DNA of 64,000 nucleotides from Jeotgalibacillus sp. R-1-5s-1 (GCF_004405105.1 NZ_SORW01000053.1:84790-148789), one strand, 5' to 3'. Positions 9,683-18,746 are shown, counted from the stretch's first letter. Made by a program: numbers and translations. The notes: generated from the letters alone by a model not told the origin.

Positions 9683-9941
9683 GATACACGCATATCCCTT
9701 CCTGTGAATAGATAACCCTGTATGTGACACCTTTTTTTATCACTTCAGACGGTCGTACCCCCGTGTACTTTACATATTCAGCCTTCTCTGCTGCCACCGC
9801 CCAAAGCTCATATTTAACTGAAGCTGCTTCTGTTTGAAGAATGGAAAGCACTGTGACCGGAACAACAGTCAGACATAAAAACATAACCATCCCGATCGAG
9901 ACCAGGGATTCAAGAAAAGAAAAACCCGATTCATTTTTCAA
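9636..9941 (-). CDS. comGE: Competence minor pseudopilin ComGE
   Basis: About 101 residues, with prepilin-like N-terminus LKNESGFSFLESLVSIGMV followed by a hydrophobic helix. A longer frame begins at 9992, but the TTG at 9941 sits seven bases behind a strong GGGGGAGG and gives the expected short leader before the ESG|F cleavage site. It overlaps the comGD stop by 11 bases, consistent with coupled translation in the operon. The remainder is poorly conserved, as in other ComGE proteins. Confidence 0.82.
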   Translation of the reverse strand: MKNESGFSFLESLVSIGMVMFLCLTVVPVTVLSILQTEAASVKYELWAVAAEKAEYVKYTGVRPSEVIKKGVTYRVIYSQEGICVYHASDSQLYICTSEES

Positions 9942-10377
9942 TCGTAAACCTCCCCCTTGCCAAATAAAAATGAAAAGCAAGATGATCCCCATTTACGAAA
10001 AACCTCATAGATCCGAACGTATTCGTATTTCCGACCGGTGTATATCTGAACGATTGCAGTGAACTGTTCGAATTAAATTCCACCTGCTCCGGAATGCGTC
10101 GTTCAAGCAGAATTTTCCCTGACACGCCTGTCCCCATTCTAATCACATACCGGCTTTCTGCAGGAAGCAGTTGGAACTGTATATAGGTTTTATCTGTGAT
10201 TGCCTTCAACTGGGCATAATGAAGGTCCTGACTCAGTTGATTTTCAAATGACTCAGCAAGGTTTCGGTCTGCAGTAACACTGACTGATGAAGCAATCACA
10301 ATAAATATACTTAAAACAAGCAGCACGATCATCACTTCAATCAGGGTGAAACCTGATTCCTTATGGCGCGTTTCCAA
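9931..10377 (-). CDS. comGD: Competence pseudopilin ComGD
   Basis: 148 residues, with cleavage motif KESGFTLIEVMIVLLVLSIF and a C-terminal domain rich in beta strands. The start is TTG at 10377, inside the last codons of comGC (17-base overlap), which again indicates coupling. ComGD is processed by the prepilin peptidase ComC, exported to the membrane and assembled with ComGC. The sequence shows no defect. Confidence 0.88.
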   Translation of the reverse strand: METRHKESGFTLIEVMIVLLVLSIFIVIASSVSVTADRNLAESFENQLSQDLHYAQLKAITDKTYIQFQLLPAESRYVIRMGTGVSGKILLERRIPEQVEFNSNSSLQSFRYTPVGNTNTFGSMRFFVNGDHLAFHFYLARGRFTIEK

Positions 10378-10699
10378 CTACCGCTACCTGACCACCTGTT
10401 CCGATCGTCAATTCCCTTCCATCCGGGCAGGTCATTTCTTCTGCGTTCAGATATCCTTTCTCCTGCAGCTTTTCCATCGATTCCGGCAGCGCTTTATTAG
10501 ACATCCGGTAGGACTCTACCTGAGCCTGTACCATTTGCTGAAAAGCCTCACACCCCTTACCGTTAATCTCCTTACTCTGAGATGAAATGTTCGGAAGACT
10601 GACAATTAGCAGCACCGAAATGACAAGCAGAACGATCACCATTTCAATGAGCGTAAATCCCCGGCTGTTTCTTAACAACTTCTTAAGCTTCTTTTTCAT
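10361..10699 (-). CDS. comGC: Major competence pseudopilin ComGC
   Basis: 112 residues. A positively charged leader (KKKLKKLLRNSRG) precedes the cleavage site G|FTLIEMVIVLLVISVLL, the most canonical type IV pilin start in the operon. Two cysteines (GKGCEAF and EMTCPDG) match the intramolecular disulfide pair expected in ComGC. ATG 10699 follows GGAGGAATTGTG; the GTG just before it is a less likely start. ComGC forms the shaft of the transformation pseudopilus. Confidence 0.95.
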   Translation of the reverse strand: MKKKLKKLLRNSRGFTLIEMVIVLLVISVLLIVSLPNISSQSKEINGKGCEAFQQMVQAQVESYRMSNKALPESMEKLQEKGYLNAEEMTCPDGRELTIGTGGQVAVVGNAP

Positions 10700-10711
10700 C
10701 ACAATTCCTCC

Positions 10712-11773
10712 TTAAATAGTTTGCATTAATTGGAAAACAGGCAGCAAAATAATAAGATACGCACCAATAACCGCCAGACCGAGAAAGGTAAATAAAACAG
10801 GCTGTATAAAAGAAAAAGCTGTATTCGTTTTTGATTCCAGATCTGATAAACAGAAAGTGCTGTAAAACCCCCACTCCCTCTCCAGGCTTCCATTCAATTC
10901 CCCGTGTCTCGTAACATTACTCAATTCATCCGTAAAAAAGGGCAGCAGCAGCATCGTATGATATACGTTCTGTCCTCTCTTCAATTCATCCATCATAAAC
11001 TGACCGATCTCTTGATATAAGGGGCGGTAAGGCTGTGAGATAAATGATTCAAGCATCTGATAAAAGGACAATCCGCTTTTCAGCATGGAAGAAGCTTCAC
11101 GTGAAAAAACATAGCTGTGAAAACTCTTGACGTAAAAGCCTGCCACAGGTAATGAAGCCAAAAACGACCATCTCGAATGGGCTGATAGTCTTCTCAATAT
11201 GAAATACAAACTGACAAGTAATAAAACAATCAAACATGTACTGAAAAGAATAATCTGGGGCATTGCCGTAAAGATGGAAGCCGCCGCTTTTAATGCTGCT
11301 GACTCATTTGATCCGACGGCTGAATAGAGGCTTTTCATTCTGGGGAGTAAATAATGATTCATGACGATTAAAATGAACGAAAACATCAGCATCAGAAAAA
11401 ATGGATACTGCAAAATGGAGATCAGTCTTTTTTCTTCACGCTGTTTCATCTTCATAAGATCAGCAGTTTCCTTTAACGTTTTTGTGAGATCTCCATATTC
11501 TTCAGCGAAAAAGAGATGCATACAGACAAATTGAGGAAAACCGAGCGTTTTCATCACATCGCTCAGTGAGTCGCCGCTTAGAAGGGAATCATGGATTTTT
11601 TTAGGTGTTTCCGGTGTTTTACGATAGGGTAACAGGAGAAATTCAATTGCCTGATCTAGGGGATAACCACTTTCCTTCAGTTCACTCAGTCTTGACAGGA
11701 ATTGCGGCTGGTCTTTTTTCGGGATAAGAGATTTCTGACGCCATCCATCGGTGGTATTCCTCTGAAGAGACAT
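10712..11773 (-). CDS. comGB: Competence membrane platform protein ComGB
   Basis: About 353 residues of the GspF/PilC family. It has two repeated cytoplasmic domains and three hydrophobic segments (YPFFLMLMFSFILIVMNHYL, ILFSTCLIVLLLVSLYFIL and LFTFLGLAVIGAYLIILLP). The open frame extends upstream to 11881. I prefer ATG 11773 behind AAAGGGGGT, which still overlaps comGA by 92 bases. ComGB anchors pseudopilus assembly in the cytoplasmic membrane together with the ComGA ATPase. Confidence 0.9.
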   Translation of the reverse strand: MSLQRNTTDGWRQKSLIPKKDQPQFLSRLSELKESGYPLDQAIEFLLLPYRKTPETPKKIHDSLLSGDSLSDVMKTLGFPQFVCMHLFFAEEYGDLTKTLKETADLMKMKQREEKRLISILQYPFFLMLMFSFILIVMNHYLLPRMKSLYSAVGSNESAALKAAASIFTAMPQIILFSTCLIVLLLVSLYFILRRLSAHSRWSFLASLPVAGFYVKSFHSYVFSREASSMLKSGLSFYQMLESFISQPYRPLYQEIGQFMMDELKRGQNVYHTMLLLPFFTDELSNVTRHGELNGSLEREWGFYSTFCLSDLESKTNTAFSFIQPVLFTFLGLAVIGAYLIILLPVFQLMQTI

Positions 11774-12752
11774 ATCCAAGAGCGACCCCCTTTCTGAAGA
11801 GGTCCGGCAGGCTGACATATTTGTGCCGTACGGGGAGTTGGTCAATAATGGATTCAATCGTGGGGCTCGTGACGATTTCATAAATAGATGTACGTTTAAT
11901 GCTGTGCGAGGCGGTGTTTATTTTCACGAGCCTCTGACCTGTCACGCCGATCAGCGCCTGCAAAAGTACTTCTTTTGAGATTCCCAGATCAATCATCCGT
12001 CTGATTGCACCCGCTGAATCCTTTGCATGCAGGGTTGATAAGACAAGGTGACCGCTTAATGCAGCTTTTACTGCGATATCTGCTGTTTCCATGTCGCGGA
12101 TTTCTCCGACAATAATCATATCCGGATCGTGCCGCAGAATGGCTTTTAAGCCTGAAGAGTAAGTAATACCGGCTCTTTCATTGATCTGCACCTGAAGGAC
12201 ATGATCCTCCTTTCTTTCAACAGGATCCTCAAGTGTAATCACATTTCTTTTTAGAATCGTTGAACAAAAGTGTAACAGGGAGTATAAAGTCGTGGATTTG
12301 CCGCTTCCGGTCGGGCCGGTAAATAGAAGAAGTCCCTGAGGATATGAAGCCAGTTCCTGAAGTTTTTTTGCAGAGTGAGAAAACATAGATAGCTTTTCGA
12401 TGGGTATGGCAAAGGATTGAGGCAGTAGTCTGATGACCATGCTTTCCCTGCCGGTCGCAGATGGCAGTGTGGAAATACGTAGAGGCAGCGTTTCCTCCTG
12501 ATTTGTCACTTCGCAGGAGCCGCTTTGAGGTTTTCTTTTTTCACCAATGTCGAGTAACGCTTTAAATTTAAAATGTGAGATCAGTCTTTCTCCTGCATCA
12601 GTAGAGATCGTCCGGTGGTGAACGAGATCACCCTGTACACGCAACTGAACAAGGAGACAACCTTCTTTTGGAATCAGGTGAATGTCTGATCCCTCCTGCC
12701 TCACAGCATCGTTAACAAGCTGTAATGCGAGCCGTTCTGTTCCAAACGTCAT
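11682..12752 (-). CDS. comGA: Competence traffic ATPase ComGA
   Basis: A 356-residue GspE/PilB-type secretion ATPase. Walker A is GPTGSGKSTT at residues 146-155. An Asp box (TLEDPVERK), a Walker B-like DPDMIIVGEIRD and a His box (LSGHLVLSTLHAKD) follow. It powers pseudopilus assembly at the cell pole. It is the first gene of the operon. The upstream gap has an AT-rich inverted repeat (TTTTTTGAA/TTCAAAAAA near 12826-12843) and a possible -10, TATAGT. I cannot confirm a ComK box there. Confidence 0.95.
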   Translation of the reverse strand: MTFGTERLALQLVNDAVRQEGSDIHLIPKEGCLLVQLRVQGDLVHHRTISTDAGERLISHFKFKALLDIGEKRKPQSGSCEVTNQEETLPLRISTLPSATGRESMVIRLLPQSFAIPIEKLSMFSHSAKKLQELASYPQGLLLFTGPTGSGKSTTLYSLLHFCSTILKRNVITLEDPVERKEDHVLQVQINERAGITYSSGLKAILRHDPDMIIVGEIRDMETADIAVKAALSGHLVLSTLHAKDSAGAIRRMIDLGISKEVLLQALIGVTGQRLVKINTASHSIKRTSIYEIVTSPTIESIIDQLPVRHKYVSLPDLFRKGVALGYVSSEEYHRWMASEISYPEKRPAAIPVKTE

Positions 12753-12835
12753 TCATGAACCACATCCTTTTCTGAAAGATGTCTTCACTATACACCAAAT
12801 TTGTAAATATGTCTCATATTTTTTTGAAAAATTCA

Positions 12836-12864
12836 AAAAAATAGAGAGGCATTTGCCTCTCCAA
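12836..12864 (-). terminator. Terminator after mgsR
   Basis: The hairpin GAGAGGC / GCCTCTC is followed on the minus strand by a run of T, directly after the mgsR stop. Confidence 0.75.
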
Positions 12865-13245
12865 TCAACCGGACAGCTTGTACAGCTGCTTTTTATTTGA
12901 AAGACTTCTTAAGCCTTCAGGATTGTAACCGACAATCAGCTTTCTGCCATCTGTCAGGATTGGACGCTTCAGCAGCTTCGGATCTTCGATGATCAGCTTA
13001 ACCACTTCAGAAAGCGGCAGGTCATTTACATCACGGTTCAGGTTTTTAAATGACTGACTTCTTGTCGCAAGCAATTCATCAAGTCCATCAGTCGTTAAAG
13101 TAAGCAGGTGCATCAGTTCATCAAAATCAGGAGTCTCACGGAAGATGTGCCGCTCAGTAACATTTACGTCATTTGCCTTCAGCCATTTTTTCGTTTTTCT
13201 GCAAGATGTACAGCTTGGATACGTGTAAAATGTGATTGGGTTCAT
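12865..13245 (-). CDS. mgsR: Spx/MgsR-family stress regulator
   Basis: 126 residues of the ArsC/Spx family. The redox CxxC is at residues 12 and 15 (YPSCTSCRKTKKW), and the RPILTDGRKLIVGYN segment is typical of Spx-type regulators. Spx and MgsR bind the RNA polymerase alpha subunit and redirect transcription under disulfide or general stress. Its position between comGA and yqgY matches Bacillus subtilis mgsR, which favours MgsR over Spx, but sequence alone cannot exclude another Spx paralogue. Confidence 0.85.
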   Translation of the reverse strand: MNPITFYTYPSCTSCRKTKKWLKANDVNVTERHIFRETPDFDELMHLLTLTTDGLDELLATRSQSFKNLNRDVNDLPLSEVVKLIIEDPKLLKRPILTDGRKLIVGYNPEGLRSLSNKKQLYKLSG

Positions 13246-13460
13246 GTTTTTCTCCTCCTGGATGTTTTATTGTACAACTTTTGTTTGACTGTTGTTTTAT
13301 TTTTGTTTAACTGTTGTTAGTATTGTATACCACATGTATAACCTTTGTACACTTTTTTGCACAACATTTTTTTAATTTATTTTCAGATATTAGGTTTTGT
13401 ACGATTTTATTCACAATTACCAAAAATCACGTAATCGTCACATTCAAAAAAGATGGGTTA

Positions 13461-13490
13461 TTTACTTTGTAATATGGTATCCTTTATAAT
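13461..13490 (+). promoter_or_regulatory. Promoter of yqgY
   Basis: TTTACT at 13461 and a perfect TATAAT at 13485 are separated by 18 bases, 38 bases before the ATG. Confidence 0.6.
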
Positions 13491-13527
13491 AGGTTCGATG
13501 GATTGTTTGCGTAAAGGAGGGATTCGG

Positions 13528-13770
13528 ATGGATAAAATGTATCGCGTTATGGGGTTTTGGACAGCTATTTTTTCGGTATTATTTTACTTAGGACATATGC
13601 CAAAGACTTCATTACTTTTCTTAGCCCAGACAGGCTTTTTCATCCTATTGGGATACATGAAATTATCTGAGCGTATGTATGTGTATGTATTCTTTGTATA
13701 CTTAACGGTATTCTTTGCTGGATTTACTTATTGGACAACTTTTATGATGCCATTAAACGGCCCACTGTAA
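13528..13770 (+). CDS. yqgY: Small membrane protein YqgY (DUF2626)
   Basis: An 80-residue protein consisting mostly of three hydrophobic segments (FWTAIFSVLFYLGHM, LLFLAQTGFFILLGYM and VYVFFVYLTVFFAGFTYW). ATG 13528 sits seven bases behind a perfect AAAGGAGG; the longer frame to 13453 lacks a ribosome binding site. The family is conserved in Bacillales beside yqgX/mgsR and has no known function. A hairpin pair closes the transcription unit. Confidence 0.85.
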   Translation: MDKMYRVMGFWTAIFSVLFYLGHMPKTSLLFLAQTGFFILLGYMKLSERMYVYVFFVYLTVFFAGFTYWTTFMMPLNGPL

Positions 13771-13779
13771 AACTAGTTT

Positions 13780-13840
13780 TGAAAGCCCATTCAGGCTTTC
13801 AGCAAAAAAGACAGCTGCATTACGCAGCTGTCTTTTTCTT
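13780..13840 (+). terminator. Hairpin pair and bidirectional terminator
   Basis: A short GAAAGCC/GGCTTTC hairpin is followed by AAAAAAGACAGCTGC/GCAGCTGTCTTTTT, which has A and T runs on opposite sides. It serves yqgY on the plus strand and yqgX on the minus strand. Confidence 0.85.
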
Positions 13841-13865
13841 TGTGTTAAACAGGAAGTTGTACAAA

Positions 13866-14507
13866 CTATATACTAAATCCGTTTAAGAAAGGGTTTGAAT
13901 CCATTTCATCACTAATTGTTGTAACCTGACCGTGTCCAGGCAACACATATGTATCCTCCGGGAGAGTTAACAGCTTCTGATGAATACTCTTCAGCAGAAG
14001 CGGGCCGTCACCACCAGGCAGGTCGGTCCTGCCGATACTGCCCTGAAAAAGTGCGTCCCCTGAAATGACCAGCGACTGCTCAGGAAAATAAAAGCTCACA
14101 CTTCCAGGTGAATGTCCCGGTGTATATAGCAAAGAGAAGACAAAACCTTCAATGGTCATCTCTTCTTCCCGATTCCATGTATAATCAGGTCCCTTTGCCG
14201 TAATCTCACTTAATCCAGCAAAAAAAGCAGAACCGTTTTTAGCAGGATCACTAAGCCACGACTTTTCCTGTTCATGAACATATACAGGAATCTCATATTT
14301 TGCACGGATATCGTCAACCGCTCCGATATGATCAAAATGCGCATGTGTCAGAAGAATCGCTTTCGGATTCAATTTTTTCTGTCTGACCCACTCCGCAATT
14401 TTATCCGGCTCTTCCCCAGGGTCAATAATCAAACAATCTCCATTTTTTTGATAAATCAAATATGCATTCGTTTGCAGCGGGCCCAACGGCAGCTGTTTCC
14501 ATTCCAC
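13866..14507 (-). CDS. yqgX: Metallo-beta-lactamase fold hydrolase YqgX
   Basis: 213 residues of the glyoxalase II-like group. The zinc motif THAHFDHIG is clear, with the further metal ligands in GHSPGSVSFY, SGDALFQGSIGRTD and the C-terminal VLPGHG. The start is GTG at 14507, seven bases behind GAGGTGA; the ATG at 14552 has no ribosome binding site. Glyoxalase II-like hydrolysis of thioesters is plausible, but the substrate is not shown by sequence. Confidence 0.88.
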   Translation of the reverse strand: MEWKQLPLGPLQTNAYLIYQKNGDCLIIDPGEEPDKIAEWVRQKKLNPKAILLTHAHFDHIGAVDDIRAKYEIPVYVHEQEKSWLSDPAKNGSAFFAGLSEITAKGPDYTWNREEEMTIEGFVFSLLYTPGHSPGSVSFYFPEQSLVISGDALFQGSIGRTDLPGGDGPLLLKSIHQKLLTLPEDTYVLPGHGQVTTISDEMDSNPFLNGFSI

Positions 14508-14688
14508 GACAATCACCTCGAAATTAGTGTAGCACGACAGGAATAAAAACACGAATCATCACGAAAGTGTCATGATTTGTTCTCGACATTACACGTAAAT
14601 AGCATTAAAATAATAGAAGAGTACGCATTTATCTGCACTAATCTCGTATTGAACTGATTCATGTAATGTGTGAAAGGGGTGCTGAAGT

Positions 14689-14859
14689 ATGAATGGTTTA
14701 ACAATTATCCTTGCTATCGTAACAATTTTATCTGTAATTGCAACCATTACAACATTTAAGGAGAAGAACGTTCTCGGAATTTTCTTTTCTCTTGCAACAC
14801 TTGGAGTATTCGGATGGTTCACTGTTATGACAATTGTATTTGACGGATATCCGGTATAA
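14689..14859 (+). CDS. yqgW: Small membrane protein YqgW (DUF2759)
   Basis: A 56-residue protein starting MNGLTIILAIVTILSV and ending FDGYPV. It has two hydrophobic helices separated by a short charged turn (FKEKNVLG). AAAGGGG lies upstream of ATG 14689, and a terminator directly follows the stop. It matches the small YqgW-type proteins found at this place in Bacillales. Function is unknown; a membrane location is inferred from composition. Confidence 0.8.
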   Translation: MNGLTIILAIVTILSVIATITTFKEKNVLGIFFSLATLGVFGWFTVMTIVFDGYPV

Positions 14860-14889
14860 AAAAAGCTGACTAATGTCAGCTTTTTTTAT
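14858..14889 (+). terminator. Bidirectional terminator yqgW/yqgV
   Basis: AAAAAAGCTGAC / GTCAGCTTTTTTT is a symmetrical hairpin between two convergent genes. Confidence 0.85.
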
Positions 14890-14901
14890 TTGTCTTTCTA
14901 T

Positions 14902-15225
14902 TTATACGGCATTATTCATTTTGTTTTGTACTGACTCCAGCTTCCCTTCCATCGTATGGTCCGCCTTATCCCGTCTGTCATCAATTCTTATATTGGTCGC
15001 TACTCTTTGTACACCCTTTGTAAAAGGAACTTCGTGGAGCTCCTGAATGACCTGAAACAGCACGGTTAAATCTCCCTCTATCAGCGTGCTCATAGGCGTC
15101 AGTATATAATTAATATCGCCTTCAGACGCCCTTTTCTCAAGCACCTTCTGAATATCAGCCACGTATGAGCTAACGCTTGGCGTTTCTGTCCCAATTGGAA
15201 TAATTGTGATATCTGCAATTGCCAT
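14902..15225 (-). CDS. yqgV: Thiamine-binding (MTH1187/DUF77) protein YqgV
   Basis: 107 residues with the family start MAIADITIIPIGTETPSVSSYV and the core ILTPMSTLIEGD. The MTH1187/YkoF-like fold binds thiamine or a related small molecule in the cytoplasm. Its ATG shares a base with the TAA of yqgU (TAATG), so translation is coupled to the upstream lipoprotein gene. Confidence 0.85.
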   Translation of the reverse strand: MAIADITIIPIGTETPSVSSYVADIQKVLEKRASEGDINYILTPMSTLIEGDLTVLFQVIQELHEVPFTKGVQRVATNIRIDDRRDKADHTMEGKLESVQNKMNNAV

Positions 15226-16283
15226 TATTGAATTTCCTCCTCAAACAAAATTATCGGTCTGTTCGATCGATCTTCTATATTGATCATAGAGGTTAGATGG
15301 TGTCCAATCAAACAATGCGTACCGCTTTGATTACAGGATATCTGATGATTCTCAGTATTTTCAAGAATCGTGCCCATTGATCCCGTTTTTAAATTCATGC
15401 CCATCAGAGAATATTGCCCTTTCCCATATTCATACTCCCCTGGTTCATTAGGGGAAAAATAAATAAAGGCGTCTTCTGTTAATTCATACGCCGGCAGAAG
15501 CTGCTGGTCATACTCAGTGAGAAAACCGGTACTCACTTCATGAATCAAGGCACTTTCAGATTCAATCCGGTAGGTTATTTCATCTTTGTCAGAGTTCCTG
15601 ATTGTTTTGACGATGTAATCTTCATTTGCCCTGATCATCTCGATTGGTTCCCCGTCAAATAATTTTCTCTTCTCTTCAAGCACATATGTTACACTTGTCC
15701 CGCTTTCAGGATCCTTATAAAATAAAGAACCTTCCTCAATCCATCTTGCAAAAGGGGGGAAGTCATCGAAACTGTTAATGGATTGATCAGACAGATCCAT
15801 CACCTTTACATCAGCTTCCCACTCTTCATTGAACGAAGTAATCAGAATAAGTGTTTCATTATATTCGTTCCACCTGAAATCAAACTCGTTTCCTTCGAGC
15901 ATAGATGAGTCAATCCATTCACCGGTGGACATATCCGTTATTTCAATTTCAACCTGCTGATCGCTCAATGGCTTTACTGTTAAAGCTTTTGTTTTGGACG
16001 GACTTAAATAAATCTGAGAGACCCCTTCCTTCGTTTCAAATAAAAGTGTCGAGTCGTTCCTGTACAGATCATGTGAAATAATCTGTATCGATTGTTTGTT
16101 CTTTTGCGCGATTAATATGTTATTACTATCTTGCCATCCAAGAACATTATAGAACGAGGATGAAGGAAGTATGTAGGGGTAAATGACCTGCTTCTGCTCT
16201 GATTCAACAGATTTAACCGGAACGGATTCAGGTGAGCAGCCTGTTACCAGCAAAATCAAAATCAAATATAATTTAACCTTCAT
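15225..16283 (-). CDS. yqgU: Lipoprotein YqgU
   Basis: 352 residues with a lipoprotein signal peptide: KVKLYLILILLVTGC, lipobox LVTG|C at residue 16. The rest is beta-rich, with repeated WxDxxxILI-like strands (LGWQDSNNILI, FRWNEYNETLILI), suggesting a beta-propeller. This matches the Bacillus subtilis YqgU lipoprotein in size and position. The mature protein should be anchored on the outer face of the membrane. No enzyme motif is seen. Confidence 0.82.
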   Translation of the reverse strand: MKVKLYLILILLVTGCSPESVPVKSVESEQKQVIYPYILPSSSFYNVLGWQDSNNILIAQKNKQSIQIISHDLYRNDSTLLFETKEGVSQIYLSPSKTKALTVKPLSDQQVEIEITDMSTGEWIDSSMLEGNEFDFRWNEYNETLILITSFNEEWEADVKVMDLSDQSINSFDDFPPFARWIEEGSLFYKDPESGTSVTYVLEEKRKLFDGEPIEMIRANEDYIVKTIRNSDKDEITYRIESESALIHEVSTGFLTEYDQQLLPAYELTEDAFIYFSPNEPGEYEYGKGQYSLMGMNLKTGSMGTILENTENHQISCNQSGTHCLIGHHLTSMINIEDRSNRPIILFEEEIQ

Positions 16284-16366
16284 TTCATCCCCCCTCCACG
16301 AATTACTGCAAGCATAAGTATAGACGTATGTATCGAATGCTTTGTTTCATTTTAACAGAAAATAGA

Positions 16367-16395
16367 AAGAAGAAGCCAGGTGGCTTCTTCTATTC
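16367..16395 (-). terminator. Terminator after yqgS
   Basis: The hairpin AAGAAGCCA/TGGCTTCTT is followed by TCTATTTT on the minus strand, immediately after the LTA synthase stop. Confidence 0.75.
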
Positions 16396-18294
16396 TTCTT
16401 CACTATTTTGTTCTGATTTCAATCTGCCCGTTTCGCGATCATAGAAGCGCAGAAGGTCACCATAAATGATTTCATCATTATAAGCAAGCTCTTCATTTGC
16501 TTTTTCAATCAACGGTTCACATCCAGCCATATCAACAGGCTCTCCTGTTTCACGGTCGTAGCACGTTTCACCGGCGTAGACAAACTCTTCAGAAATAAAC
16601 CGTCCATCACGAAGGATAACAAAATTATCGTTTTCCTCAGAGAAGATATCCTGACCGAATTGAAGGCTGTTTTCCTCTTCAATACCAAGCAGGTTAAGAA
16701 TCGTCGGCTTCAGATCAACCTGGCCGGCGAGCTTGGAATTAACCTGGCCTACATCTTCACCAGGAATATGAATAAACATTGGTACCCGCTGCAGCTGTGC
16801 TGTCTCATAAGGCGTAATATCCTTTTCAAGATACTGGCTCATTGCAGCATTGTGATTCTCAGAAATACCGTAGTGGTCTCCATACATCACAATAATAGAA
16901 TTTTCGTATAACCCTGCATCCTTAAGATAAGTGAAAAATTCTTTGATAGATTCATCAAGGTAACGTGAAGTCTGGAAATAACGGTTCAGCGTTCCTGAAT
17001 TTGAATCGTATTCTTCAATAAACTTATCTTCTTCATCCAATGTAAATGGATGGTGGTTTGTCAAAGTAATCATTTTAGAATAAAAAGGCTGTTCCATTTC
17101 TTTCATGTGTTCAACAGACTGTTCGAAGAAAGGAATATCCTTCATGCCCCAGTTAACTGCCTGGCCTTCTTCCACAGTATAGTCAGGTAATGAATAGAAT
17201 CGATCATAACCAAAGTTGTCATACACAACATCACGATTCCAGAAACTCTTATTATTAGCATGCATTGCATTTGTAAAATAACCTGCATTATTAAGTGTGT
17301 CTGTCATCGTATGGAACTCGTTACCGCTGTGTGTAAAGAATACGGCACCACGGCCCAGTGGATAAAGTGAATTATCAAGGATAAACTCAGAATCAGAAGT
17401 TTTCCCCTGTTCTGTCTGGTGATAAAAATTATCCATATAAATCGTATTTTCATCTTCTGTTAATGAATTCAGGAAAGGCGTAATCGTTTCCCCGTTCATC
17501 TCATTGTTAATTACAAAATTCTGAAGCGATTCGAGTTTTACAACAATCAGGTTTCTGTCTTTTGCAATTCCAGAAAGATCCTGTGACGGATCAGCCTGTT
17601 TTGCTTCAACATAGTTATTCACATCAACAAGTGCATCACTGTCAGCCATGGCACGCTGTGCAGACTGCTTGGATTGTAAATAAACATCATAAATATGATA
17701 GTTGTTCAGTCCGATATTTTTAACAAGCATTTCACGGTCAAACGTTCTTGTTAAGAGCTGTGGACGCTCAATTTCTGCAAGTGCAAGATTAAAAAAGAAT
17801 GTCCCTACAGCGACAAGAAAGAATGCACGACGAGTTAATTTGGCAGGTTCTTTTCTTGAAACAAAAACGGGCTTAAACTTCACAATGGCAATCAGAATCA
17901 GAATGTCCAGGAAGTACAGTGCATCTGTAAAATAAATATTCTCTAACGCACTTCCACCAAGATCACCGAAATTGTTTGTCTGGAATAATACCGGCAGCGT
18001 AATAAAATCATTGAAGAAGCGGTAAAACACCATATTAGCGAATAACATAAGTGTAAGTATAAAGCTCGTAACGATTACGTAAATATTTCTTGTTTTTTCT
18101 TTCTTAAAGAATAGTGAAATTCCGAAAATCAATAGTAAAAAGCTTAATGGGTTAATAAATAAAATAAACGCCTGCATTGCGTTCTCAATTTCAATACTGA
18201 AACTTGCATAGTAAGAAATGTACGTTTTAATCCACAAGAACGCAATGGCGATAATGACAAGCGACAGCTTGGGCATTGACCATTTTTTGTTCAT
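16390..18294 (-). CDS. yqgS: Lipoteichoic acid synthase-family protein
   Basis: 634 residues of the LtaS family. Five N-terminal membrane helices lie within about residues 10-200, followed by an extracellular sulfatase-fold domain. The nucleophile threonine is in QGKTSDSEFILDNSLYP, and metal or substrate residues appear in VMYGDHYGISENH and TNHHPF. It transfers glycerol phosphate from phosphatidylglycerol to the growing polymer. I chose ATG 18294 behind AGGAGGAAAGATTT over a start 19 codons upstream. Position matches yqgS, one of several LtaS paralogues in Bacillus, so it may be a secondary synthase. Confidence 0.92.
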   Translation of the reverse strand: MNKKWSMPKLSLVIIAIAFLWIKTYISYYASFSIEIENAMQAFILFINPLSFLLLIFGISLFFKKEKTRNIYVIVTSFILTLMLFANMVFYRFFNDFITLPVLFQTNNFGDLGGSALENIYFTDALYFLDILILIAIVKFKPVFVSRKEPAKLTRRAFFLVAVGTFFFNLALAEIERPQLLTRTFDREMLVKNIGLNNYHIYDVYLQSKQSAQRAMADSDALVDVNNYVEAKQADPSQDLSGIAKDRNLIVVKLESLQNFVINNEMNGETITPFLNSLTEDENTIYMDNFYHQTEQGKTSDSEFILDNSLYPLGRGAVFFTHSGNEFHTMTDTLNNAGYFTNAMHANNKSFWNRDVVYDNFGYDRFYSLPDYTVEEGQAVNWGMKDIPFFEQSVEHMKEMEQPFYSKMITLTNHHPFTLDEEDKFIEEYDSNSGTLNRYFQTSRYLDESIKEFFTYLKDAGLYENSIIVMYGDHYGISENHNAAMSQYLEKDITPYETAQLQRVPMFIHIPGEDVGQVNSKLAGQVDLKPTILNLLGIEEENSLQFGQDIFSEENDNFVILRDGRFISEEFVYAGETCYDRETGEPVDMAGCEPLIEKANEELAYNDEIIYGDLLRFYDRETGRLKSEQNSEEE

Positions 18295-18649
18295 AAATCT
18301 TTCCTCCTGTGTATTGCAAAATGACAAATAGTGGGTAGTGTTTTCAGTCAAACATAATATTACGCCGCTTTTTTACAAAAATCAAATACAAAATCAACAA
18401 TCATAAAATCTTATTTACAATTCCACCTTTATAGACGTTTAAAACCTCAAATAGTTTCGTTTTACAAAGATATTTGAAAAATCATCCTTAAGTCACTCAG
18501 AACTTTTGATCTATGAAAGGAATGTAAATTTAAGGTTAAGGTTGTATTATACAATGATTATTAAGTAAAGTATAGGGCTGGAAGTTGGGAATACAGGATT
18601 GTTTTAAATGAAATGGTTTTCATTTTGACGTTGACGTGAACACAGGGGG
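18295..18649. other. AT-rich intergenic gap
   Basis: No supported gene is present. The region should hold the promoter of yqgS on the minus strand, but I see no convincing -35/-10 pair. Confidence 0.5.
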
Positions 18650-18693
18650 ACGGAGCGGGTGTGCATTTCTGCAAAAAGGAACACCCGCTCCGT
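18650..18693. repeat. Perfect 13-bp inverted repeat
   Basis: ACGGAGCGGGTGT at 18650-18662 is exactly complementary to ACACCCGCTCCGT at 18681-18693, with an 18-base loop. It is GC-rich in AT-rich surroundings and is distinct from the adjacent glcK terminator. Confidence 0.85.
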
Positions 18694-18695
18694 AC

Positions 18696-18746
18696 CCAAA
18701 AAAAGAGTGAAGATCAAGCGCCTTAAACGCTTCATCTCCACTCTCG
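18696..18746 (-). terminator. Terminator after glcK
   Basis: On the minus strand, AGAGTGGAGATGAAGCG pairs with CGCTTGATCTTCACTCT and is followed by seven T. Confidence 0.8.

Noticed and set aside
12817-12843. AT-rich inverted repeat upstream of comGA as a ComK box
   Set aside because: It overlaps the T run of the mgsR terminator and does not show two clear AAAA-N5-TTTT boxes at ComK spacing.
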